From: Marinobacter sp.
GTDB taxonomy: Bacteria > Pseudomonadota > Gammaproteobacteria > Pseudomonadales > Oleiphilaceae
Reading direction: 5' to 3'
NCBI GenBank assembly: GCA_018402255.1
Contig: JAGYIS010000010.1
Coordinates: 124,001 to 188,000, forward strand
Length of the DNA: 64,000 nucleotides
Shown: positions 17,916 through 24,922 of the stretch, in pieces
How the letters are laid out: each line of letters begins with the position of its first letter
Position numbering within the stretch: position 1 is the first letter of the stretch
Notes under the pieces: generated by a model
Seen by the model: the letters and a program-made list of their open reading frames with translations, nothing else
Told to the model about the DNA's origin: nothing
Databases searched by the model: none
Translations under genes and position numbers: made by a program

Positions 17916-18845
17916 TCATTGCTGATCAATGATTTCCATCACACGCTCGGCAAGCTCGTCAGGGCTGAATTTCGCCATGAAATCATCGGCGCCGACCTTT
18001 TGAACCATCGCTTTATTGAATACGCCGCTGAGTGAGGTGTGCAACATGACGTACATATCGCTCAGCGCCGGGTCCTGCTTGATCCTTGTGACCAGGGTGT
18101 AACCATCCATCTCCGGCATTTCCACATCCGAAATGATCAGCGACAGATGATCCCCGGCCTTAGTCCCGTCCTGAGTAATTCCCTTGAGGTACTCCAGAGC
18201 TTGTTTGCCATCATTCTTGGTCACAACTTCCATGCCGATCGCGGTCAGGCATCGCTCGATCTGTCGACGCGCGACTGCCGAATCATCAACAACCAGCACC
18301 GGCCGGAGTCCCGGAGCGCGCTCAGAGCTGCGCGCTTTCAACTCGTCTGTGACATCTTCCCTGAGCGGAGAAACTTCTGCAAGAACCTTTTCTACATCGA
18401 TGATTTCAACCAGTTTGTCATCAATTCGGGTAACCGCGGTGAGATACACATCCTTACCGGCGCCCTTGGGCGGTGGCAGGATATCTTCCCAGTTCATGTT
18501 CATGATGCGATCAACGCTGGAAACCAGAAAACCCTGGGTTTTCCGATTGTATTCGGTAATGATCACAAAACTTGTGGCGAGCTGTTCGGCAGGAATCCCC
18601 GGCATGCCGATGGCCATGCTCAGATCAATGACCGGAATGGTTTCTCCCCGGATGTGAGAAACACCCCTGACGACAGTCCGGCTATTGGGAATGGACGACA
18701 GCTTCGGGCACTGCAGTACCTCTTTAATCTTGAAAACGTTGATGCCGTATAACTGCTGCCCTCTCAAACGGAACAACAGCAATTCCAGTCGGTTTTGACC
18801 CACCAACTGCGTGCGTTGATTAACGCTGTCCAAGACCCCTGCCAT
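17916..18845 (-). CDS. cheV: Chemotaxis coupling protein CheV
   Basis: A CheW-like coupling domain (about 15-160) fused to a CheY-like receiver domain (about 180-305), 309 residues in all. The receiver has DD at 187-188, phosphoacceptor D240 (LIISDVEMPEMDGY) and a late K-rich end. CheV couples receptors to CheA and is thought to buffer or adapt signalling through its phosphorylation. It is the first gene of cheV-cheR-MFS and lies divergent to flgA. Confidence 0.95.
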   Translation of the reverse strand: MAGVLDSVNQRTQLVGQNRLELLLFRLRGQQLYGINVFKIKEVLQCPKLSSIPNSRTVVRGVSHIRGETIPVIDLSMAIGMPGIPAEQLATSFVIITEYNRKTQGFLVSSVDRIMNMNWEDILPPPKGAGKDVYLTAVTRIDDKLVEIIDVEKVLAEVSPLREDVTDELKARSSERAPGLRPVLVVDDSAVARRQIERCLTAIGMEVVTKNDGKQALEYLKGITQDGTKAGDHLSLIISDVEMPEMDGYTLVTRIKQDPALSDMYVMLHTSLSGVFNKAMVQKVGADDFMAKFSPDELAERVMEIIDQQ

Positions 18846-18873
18846 AACCGTCTACCTCTGGCATGCCGGATAC

Positions 18874-18889
18874 CGGCACAGAATTTGCT
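18874..18889 (+). promoter_or_regulatory. RpoN (sigma-54) type promoter for flgA
   Basis: CGGCACAGAATTTGCT matches the -24/-12 consensus TGGCACG-N4-TTGCW, with GG and GC separated by exactly 10 bases. It points towards flgA, whose start is about 150 bases downstream. RpoN/FleQ control of flgA is known in polar-flagellated gammaproteobacteria. Confidence 0.6.
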
Positions 18890-19037
18890 GACTTACTGAG
18901 TAAGAACCTGTTTTCGCGGATCGGGGCCAAAACATTGACGGCCTGATCCTTTCAAGGGTTAACGGCTTGAAGCGCCGATACCTTAGGCGAAATCGCACTC
19001 ACGTGCCTTATTGACAGCATAGGACAAAGCCGAGCAG

Positions 19038-19739
19038 ATGCGAACCCTCTTTTTAGCGACCTTTTGCCTGTTTACAGCCGCCCTGAATCCGGTGGCGGCG
19101 GCAACAACGGCAGCCCAGATCAGCAACGCCGCCGAGGGCTTCATCGAAGCCTGGGCCAGGCAACAGGTGGACCAGAACCTGGACGTCACATTTACTGTGG
19201 GCAACATCGACAGCCGGCTCACTCTGGCTGCCTGTGAAGAACCACTTGAAACCAGCTTTACCAACGACCCGCTGCGCACCACGTCACCGTCGGTTATGGT
19301 CTCCTGCGCAGGCACTCGGCCCTGGCGAATGTTTGTGACGACCTCCATTGAAGTATACGGCCCGGCCCTTGTGGCAGCGCGCCCGCTGGCCCGGGGCGAG
19401 CGCTTGACTGCCTCTTTGGTAAAAGAGCAGCAAGCCCAGATCAACGCCAGCCGACGAGGCATTCTGACCGACCCCGAACAGATCGCCGACATGTTGGTTC
19501 GCCGGCCCGTCAACGCGGGCTCACTCATAACCCCTGACCTGCTGCAAGCTCCCAATGCAGTCGAGCGTGGCGATCATGTTATTATTACAGCAAAGTCGAA
19601 GGTGTTTTCAGTCAGCTCCAGGGGCAAGGCGCTCGCCAGTGCCAGCGTTGGCGAACAGGTACTGGTCGAGAATCTGCGGTCGTCGCGAACCGTGCGAGCC
19701 ATGGTCACCGCTCCCGGGCGGGTGGAAATCCCCATGTAG
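19038..19739 (+). CDS. flgA: Flagellar basal body P-ring formation chaperone FlgA
   Basis: Periplasmic chaperone for P-ring (FlgI) assembly, 233 residues. A signal peptide covers about residues 1-21 (cut near AAA-TT). The SAF domain is visible at about 110-170 (ARPLARGERLTASLVKEQQAQ), and the C-terminus has the family pattern RGDHVIITA, KALASASVGEQVLVENLRS and VTAPGRVEI. It lies upstream of flgM and flgN, the usual order, but is separated from flgM by its own FliA-type promoter. Confidence 0.95.
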   Translation: MRTLFLATFCLFTAALNPVAAATTAAQISNAAEGFIEAWARQQVDQNLDVTFTVGNIDSRLTLAACEEPLETSFTNDPLRTTSPSVMVSCAGTRPWRMFVTTSIEVYGPALVAARPLARGERLTASLVKEQQAQINASRRGILTDPEQIADMLVRRPVNAGSLITPDLLQAPNAVERGDHVIITAKSKVFSVSSRGKALASASVGEQVLVENLRSSRTVRAMVTAPGRVEIPM

Positions 19740-19781
19740 CGGCAGTTATTCGCCGACCGGCAAAATAATTCCGATTTTTCC

Positions 19782-19808
19782 TAAAGGTTGGCGATTCGCT
19801 GCCGATAG
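19782..19808 (+). promoter_or_regulatory. FliA (sigma-28) promoter of flgMN
   Basis: TAAAGGTT at 19782-19789, an 11-base spacer and GCCGATAG at 19801-19808 match the FliA consensus TAAAGTTT-N11-GCCGATAA almost completely. It lies 61 bases upstream of the flgM start, fitting late-class control of the anti-sigma factor gene by its own partner sigma factor. Confidence 0.85.
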
Positions 19809-19869
19809 AACGGTATAAACCAGAATCCGCCACTGTCAGATCAGTGGCCACAGGCAAGCAGGTAACTCT

Positions 19870-20193
19870 ATGTCAGTTGACTTAAATGGAATTGGCCCCG
19901 GCCAGGTCAACACCCGAACAACGGCCGACAAATCGTCCGGAAACCAGGGTGCTCAGGCACCGGCAACCGAACAAACCAAAGCCCAGAGCCCCGCCGCCCG
20001 CGGTGAAAACGTCAGCCTCAGTAATCAGGCAAAAAACCTGAAACAGCTTGAGCAGAAGCTGGGCGACTACCCGGAAATGGACGACGACCGCATTGCACAG
20101 ATCCGTTCTGCGCTGGAAGATGGCAGTTACAAGATCGATGCTGAGAAACTGGCCCAAAAGATGCTTGATATGGATAAAAGCATCTTTGGGTGA
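19870..20193 (+). CDS. flgM: Anti-sigma-28 factor FlgM
   Basis: Small 107-residue protein that binds and inhibits FliA until the hook is complete and is then exported by the flagellar apparatus. The N-terminal half is low-complexity and disordered-looking (Gln, Thr, Ala rich). The C-terminal half has the FlgM core, VSLSNQAKNLKQLEQKL followed by DDDRIAQIRSALEDGSYKID and EKLAQKML. The FliA-type promoter upstream and flgN 7 bases downstream confirm the call. Confidence 0.95.
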   Translation: MSVDLNGIGPGQVNTRTTADKSSGNQGAQAPATEQTKAQSPAARGENVSLSNQAKNLKQLEQKLGDYPEMDDDRIAQIRSALEDGSYKIDAEKLAQKMLDMDKSIFG

Positions 20194-20200
20194 GTAGATC

Positions 20201-20671
20201 ATGGCTGCAATTGAAGAACTGAAGACCCTTCTCTCTGACGACATCCGCCAACTGGAAACACTGGCGGATGTTCTCCTCCAGGAAAAACAGGTACTGTCCT
20301 CGCCGGATATCACGCCACTGCAGGATATTACCAGCCAGAAAAATGCCCTTCTGGGTGAGATTCGCGAACGCGCCAAACAGAAAATCCGGCTACTGGTCAG
20401 CCTTGGCTACCGTCCGGATGCGGGCGAACCTTCGCGTTTCATTCGGGCCAGTGGCCAGACAGATCTGTTCAAACTGTGGCAAACAGCCGACCAGAAACTC
20501 AGGGCTTGCCAGGATCTGAACCTGAACAATGGCCGTGTGGTCGGGCACCTTCAAAAACGCCTTAACAAACTGACAGACATTTTCCGTGGCGCGTCTGCCC
20601 AGCAAAAACTGTATGGCGCCAAAGGCGAACAGACCAACGTTTCAAACAGCACCATTCTGGCCAGCGCCTGA
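20201..20671 (+). CDS. flgN: Flagellar export chaperone FlgN
   Basis: All-helical cytoplasmic chaperone of 156 residues for the hook-associated proteins FlgK and FlgL. The pattern LLSDDIRQLETLADVLLQEKQVL near the start and LRACQDLNLNNGRVVGHLQ later is typical of the family. It is co-transcribed with flgM and ends just before a strong terminator. Confidence 0.92.
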   Translation: MAAIEELKTLLSDDIRQLETLADVLLQEKQVLSSPDITPLQDITSQKNALLGEIRERAKQKIRLLVSLGYRPDAGEPSRFIRASGQTDLFKLWQTADQKLRACQDLNLNNGRVVGHLQKRLNKLTDIFRGASAQQKLYGAKGEQTNVSNSTILASA

Positions 20672-20687
20672 CCGGATACGATAAAAA

Positions 20688-20715
20688 ACGCCCGGACATT
20701 GTCCGGGCGTTTTTG
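20688..20715. terminator. Terminator between flgN and the convergent gene
   Basis: A 10-bp stem (ACGCCCGGAC with GTCCGGGCGT) and 3-base loop, with an A tract before and a T tract after, so it can act in both directions for flgMN and for the gene ending at 20734. Confidence 0.92.
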
Positions 20716-20733
20716 TTTCGGCCTAGCCATTTG

Positions 20734-21483
20734 TCACCGGGTATAAATGGTCATCTGGGAGTCCGGGTGAAAACGAATGTTGTGAAGGCTGACGTTGCCC
20801 ATGGGCGGACTTTGATTACCGCTGACCCGAATGTTGTCCATGCGAATTTCTTCAATCCTCTCTGGAAAGGCCAGTCTCAACGCACCATCCTCGCGAATCG
20901 AAAATCGGGGCTCTCCCTCCCGGTAATGAACTCCGGAAATCGTCAAGTCTGAATCCAGAAAGCTGAGCACCGGCACAAAGATGTTCGCGGCCAGCCGGAT
21001 ACCCTCTACAGCGTCCAACCCGGCAGCCTCGGGATCATTTGCATCCGCGGTGCTGGCATTACCCGGCATGCCTGATACGCTACCTATGCGTTCCAGCAAA
21101 CCGACACTACTTTGAGCCGAGACCGCAGACATTTCGCTCTCTGACATGGGCGCAAGCCCGCTTCTTTCATAGAGTTCACCGGCTTCGGAAGGCGCGTTAG
21201 CCCCGTTAGTATTGGTAGACGCCAGCGACACCAGAGGCTGGAATGGCAGGGTTACCATAGTCACCAGAGCAGCGGCATTCCGGTATCGGGATTGGTGCTT
21301 CAAAACACGGTGAAGCTCTTTCTCGGACACCCAGCCAGAGGCAACCAGAACCTCGCCCAGGCGCTGCCCGGTTTCTCGCTGCACTGAAAGCGCCTGTTCC
21401 AGCTGGCCTTCAGACAGATAGCCGCGATTGATCAATAACCGGCCAAGCCGGGACTTTTCTTCAAACCCCTGACGGATTCTCAC
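20734..21483 (-). CDS. Orphan protein with PilB/GspE-type N-terminal domain
   Basis: About 249 residues from a GTG start at 21483 that has a perfect AGGAGG 6 bases upstream (21490-21495); the ATG at 21519 lacks one. Residues about 10-58 (RLGRLLINRGYLSEGQLEQ, then RLGEVLVASGWVSEKEL) look like the N-terminal domain of type II secretion or type IV pilus ATPases (MshEN/T2SSE_N). No ATPase follows. A hydrophobic stretch at about 72-90 (AALVTMVTLPFQPLVSLAS), a MSESEMSAVSAQS motif and a beta-rich C-terminal region follow. In some nucleotide-second-messenger systems this N-terminal domain binds cyclic di-GMP. Function is unknown. Confidence 0.7.
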   Translation of the reverse strand: MRIRQGFEEKSRLGRLLINRGYLSEGQLEQALSVQRETGQRLGEVLVASGWVSEKELHRVLKHQSRYRNAAALVTMVTLPFQPLVSLASTNTNGANAPSEAGELYERSGLAPMSESEMSAVSAQSSVGLLERIGSVSGMPGNASTADANDPEAAGLDAVEGIRLAANIFVPVLSFLDSDLTISGVHYREGEPRFSIREDGALRLAFPERIEEIRMDNIRVSGNQSPPMGNVSLHNIRFHPDSQMTIYTR

Positions 21484-21673
21484 TAGACTCCTCCTGCGTT
21501 CACAGTGATCACCGTACAACCCGGCCCGGTTTCGTTAAATACAGCTTCAAGCGTAGCTCACTACCCCAAAGCATGCTGTTCTGATTACACGCATTGGGGT
21601 AAGGATCTGTTAAGATCTTCGATCATTTTGTTCTGGCCGCATTATCTCAGGATTCCCAACTACAACTGAAACG

Positions 21674-22285
21674 ATGAGAGCTTCTGAAATGACAAATTCC
21701 GTTAAACGCGCATTTATTGTGATGCCTGCCCTGTTTGCCATCCTGCTGACGCTCCTTGTTCCTGCAGTGGTGCAGGCTGAGGAGCTTCCAAAGGTTCGTT
21801 TCGTCACCTCAGAGGGTGCTTTTGAGGTACAACTGCGACCCGACGTCGCCCCCAAAACCGTCGACAACTTTCTTTCCTATGTTGACGAGCATTTCTATAA
21901 CAGCACGATCTTTCACCGGGTTATTCCCGGATTCATGGTTCAGGGCGGCGGCTTTGACACAGGCATGGCGCGCAAATCAACCAAGCCTCCTATTGAAAAC
22001 GAGGCAGTTGCCACACTGCCCAATCTGCGCGGCACCATCGCCATGGCTCGCACCAACGCGCCGGATTCCGCAACCTCACAATTCTTCATCAATGTTGCCA
22101 AGAATGATTTCCTGAATGCCGGTGTCAGGGGAGCGGGTTATGCCGTTTTTGGCAAGGTCACCGATGGCATGGGTGTGATTGACCGCATCGCCGGCGTCGA
22201 AACCGGTCGTCGCCAGGGCATGGCCGATGTGCCACTCCAGCCAGTGATTATCGAAAGCGTTACTCTGGTTACCTCTGAAGACTGA
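21674..22285 (+). CDS. Periplasmic cyclophilin-type peptidylprolyl isomerase
   Basis: Proline cis-trans isomerase of 203 residues (198 if ATG 21689 is the start). A signal peptide ends around VVQAEE, so the enzyme is exported. The cyclophilin core has [32 protein letters not shown] and [16 protein letters not shown]. It resembles PpiA of E. coli. It lies 5 bases upstream of mnmC on the same strand. Confidence 0.92.
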   Translation: MRASEMTNSVKRAFIVMPALFAILLTLLVPAVVQAEELPKVRFVTSEGAFEVQLRPDVAPKTVDNFLSYVDEHFYNSTIFHRVIPGFMVQGGGFDTGMARKSTKPPIENEAVATLPNLRGTIAMARTNAPDSATSQFFINVAKNDFLNAGVRGAGYAVFGKVTDGMGVIDRIAGVETGRRQGMADVPLQPVIIESVTLVTSED

Positions 22286-22290
22286 TCTCT

Positions 22291-24162
22291 ATGCAGCAAA
22301 GCACACTGCCGCCGGCCACGGAGTCGGCGGAGCTGATCTGGCGCGACGGCGTGCCAGAGTCTGCCACGTTTGGCGATGTCTACTTCAACAGAGACGACGG
22401 GCTGGCTGAAGTCCGGCACGTGTTTGTTGGGCCCAGCCAACTCCCGGAACGTTTTCGTCAAGTGTCGGCGCAAGGGCACTTCGTCATTGCCGAGAGCGGA
22501 TTTGGTACCGGCCTCAATTTTCTGGCCGCCTGGTCAGAATGGATGAGCCAGAGACCGCTTGATGACAACGCCATTCTGCATTTCGTCTCGGTAGAACGTT
22601 ATCCCCTCACCCGCTCTGATCTCGTGACCGCGCTGTCTCACTGGCCGGAATTGCGTCAACTGGCCGACGAACTGATAGAGCTCTACCCGCCCTTAATCAA
22701 AGGTACGCACCGCCTGGTATTGGCGGGCGGCAAGGTAAGACTGACGTTACACTTCGGAGACATTGCAGAGGCCTTAAAGCAACTGACGTTCAAAGCCGAC
22801 GCCTGGTTTCTGGACGGGTTCACACCGTCACAGAATCCGGAGATGTGGCATAGCGGTATTATTGAGCTGGTCGCCGAGCACTGTAAAACGGGCACAACGC
22901 TGGCCACCTTCACCTCTGCCGGGGCGGTGCGTCGGTCACTCATTGAGTGCGGCTTCGACATAAAGATTCACCCGGGTTTTAGCCATAAACGAGACATGCT
23001 CGTCGGGCAGTATACTGCCGGGCAACCGAGTAGGGAGCCAGCCGGCGGTCACTCAGTCGCGATTATCGGTGCTGGCATTGCAGGTACCGCGCTTGCCTGG
23101 AATCTGGCCGATCGAGGCCTTTCAGTCCTTCTGATTGACCAGGCAGCGGAACCTGGCAGCGCAGCATCGGGCAACCCCCAGGGCGCCCTGTATGTGAAAC
23201 TTGGAGTTGAGTACAACACCCAGACCGAGCTGGCAGCCATGGCGTTGAGCTTCAGCCAGCGCTTTTACGGAGCCTGGCAATCCGATTTCTGGCACCCCAC
23301 AGGCCTTTTGCAACTCGCCAGCAATCCGCAGGAGGCGGACCGCCAACGCCGGTTCTGTGAACGCAACAACTACCCCAGCGACCTGATGGTGCCGGTCGAT
23401 GCGATCGAGGCAAGCCAAATCGCCGGCATTCCGATCCGTCATCCCGGGCTATGGTTTCCCGGCTCGGGCTGGCTGGCGCCCGCGGAGGCGTGTGCGCGAC
23501 TGACAACACATCCTCGGATCAAGACGCAGTTCGACTGCCAGATCGCCAGCCTCCAGCCCTGCAATAATCAGTGGTGTATCCGCACTGATCGAGGCGAAGA
23601 TCTGCATGCCCAAAGCGTAGTGATCGCCGGCGGTCACGAGGCTGCGAAACTGGTTCCATTGCCAGGTGAGCTGAAATTAAAGCCGATTAGAGGCCAGACC
23701 ACTCAACTCCCAGAGCCAATGTTCAATCTGCCCCGCACGGTGATTTGCGGGTCGCGATATCTCAATCCCGGCATTAACGGAAACGCCACCACCGGTGCCA
23801 CCTTTGATCTCAGAGATAATAACCCAACACCAACGGTGGCCAGCAATCAGGAAAACCTGGAAGCGCTCAGGGAAATGTTACCTGCCACCAGCACCAGCAA
23901 TGCCCCTGACGCCGACCAGCTTGAAGGCCGGGTAGCCTTCCGCTGCACAACCCATGACTATCAGCCAGTGGCTGGCCTGTTGCAGGGTTCCGATGGCACA
24001 CCAGTTGACGGGCTCTATCTGATGACAGGGCTGGGCAGCAAGGGATTGGCGTGGGCGCCGTTGTTGGCGGAGTATCTGGGAGACGTCATTACCGATCAGC
24101 CTCGATGCCTGTCCTCTCGACTGGCAAAACCGCTGGAAACGCGACGCTTGTACCGGACCTAG
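22291..24162 (+). CDS. mnmC: Bifunctional tRNA mnm5s2U biosynthesis protein MnmC
   Basis: Finishes the 5-methylaminomethyl-2-thiouridine modification at wobble U34 of tRNAs. The N-terminal methyltransferase half (MnmC2/MnmD, about 1-240) has SAM motif AESGFGTGLNFLAAW and DAWFLDGFTPSQNPEMW. The C-terminal FAD oxidase half (MnmC1, about 250-623) starts with the dinucleotide fold VAIIGAGIAGTALAWNLADRG and has ASGNPQGALY. The length is a little below the E. coli protein (668). It follows the cyclophilin gene closely. Confidence 0.95.
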   Translation: MQQSTLPPATESAELIWRDGVPESATFGDVYFNRDDGLAEVRHVFVGPSQLPERFRQVSAQGHFVIAESGFGTGLNFLAAWSEWMSQRPLDDNAILHFVSVERYPLTRSDLVTALSHWPELRQLADELIELYPPLIKGTHRLVLAGGKVRLTLHFGDIAEALKQLTFKADAWFLDGFTPSQNPEMWHSGIIELVAEHCKTGTTLATFTSAGAVRRSLIECGFDIKIHPGFSHKRDMLVGQYTAGQPSREPAGGHSVAIIGAGIAGTALAWNLADRGLSVLLIDQAAEPGSAASGNPQGALYVKLGVEYNTQTELAAMALSFSQRFYGAWQSDFWHPTGLLQLASNPQEADRQRRFCERNNYPSDLMVPVDAIEASQIAGIPIRHPGLWFPGSGWLAPAEACARLTTHPRIKTQFDCQIASLQPCNNQWCIRTDRGEDLHAQSVVIAGGHEAAKLVPLPGELKLKPIRGQTTQLPEPMFNLPRTVICGSRYLNPGINGNATTGATFDLRDNNPTPTVASNQENLEALREMLPATSTSNAPDADQLEGRVAFRCTTHDYQPVAGLLQGSDGTPVDGLYLMTGLGSKGLAWAPLLAEYLGDVITDQPRCLSSRLAKPLETRRLYRT

Positions 24163-24268
24163 CTTACGGCAACGTAATACACTGGCCCTACAGTCTGATG
24201 CGATTCAGCCGTTAAACTTGTTGAGGCGGTCTGCGATCAAGCTTCGCAGCGATACAAGGGGTAGAGCA

Positions 24269-24901
24269 ATGTCTATTTTCGTCAGTGAACCGGGCCGGCC
24301 CGTAGGCACCCGTTTACCAGAAGCGTTCAGAAGCCGCAGGGTGGGTGACGTGACCGAACTGACGGAGTCCGGCGCCATCAGCGCAGGCCACAGCGAAGCC
24401 ACTGATGCGGAATTTCAGCAAGCGGCCAACAGCGGTCGTCATCGGGCACTCCAGGAATACGGCGCTGCCGCCGCTGGCGAACGGCTTGAAGATCGCATCT
24501 ATTTGCCGGTGTCTGAGATCTGCTCTCCTGCCCTGTATTCCGTGCCAGCCAACGCCTCTGTGGCGGATGCATTATCCTCAATGGAAGATAATGGCATTCA
24601 CCATCTGGTTATTCTGGCTGAGAAGAATGTCGCGGGACTGATCGATCTTCGCTGGCTGCTGACCTGGCTACACGAGCATGGTACGCAAGCGATGGCACAA
24701 ACACTGACCCACATCGAGCTGCCAGCGTTCCTGACCGCGTCACCGGAAACCGATGCCCATCAGTTGGCGCGACTGATGCTCGCCCACCAGCTGAATGCAG
24801 CGCTCGTAATTGACTCCGACGGCCGGCCCTTCGGCATTGTCACGAGCACTGATTATCTCAAACTGTACGCCAGCGCAGGAAGGCACCAGGGTGTCGTATA
24901 A
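24269..24901 (+). CDS. CBS domain pair protein
   Basis: Protein of 210 residues from ATG 24269, which follows a GGGG-AGAG region; a longer reading from TTG 24218 has no support. After a charged N-terminal segment of about 75 residues there are two CBS domains (about 86-140 and 150-205), seen as VPANASVADALSSMEDNGIHHL and SPETDAHQLARLMLAHQLNA. CBS pairs bind adenine nucleotides and regulate attached partners, but here no effector domain is attached. Role unknown. Confidence 0.8.
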   Translation: MSIFVSEPGRPVGTRLPEAFRSRRVGDVTELTESGAISAGHSEATDAEFQQAANSGRHRALQEYGAAAAGERLEDRIYLPVSEICSPALYSVPANASVADALSSMEDNGIHHLVILAEKNVAGLIDLRWLLTWLHEHGTQAMAQTLTHIELPAFLTASPETDAHQLARLMLAHQLNAALVIDSDGRPFGIVTSTDYLKLYASAGRHQGVV

Positions 24902-24922
24902 ACCCTCGGCACCCGGTCCCCG

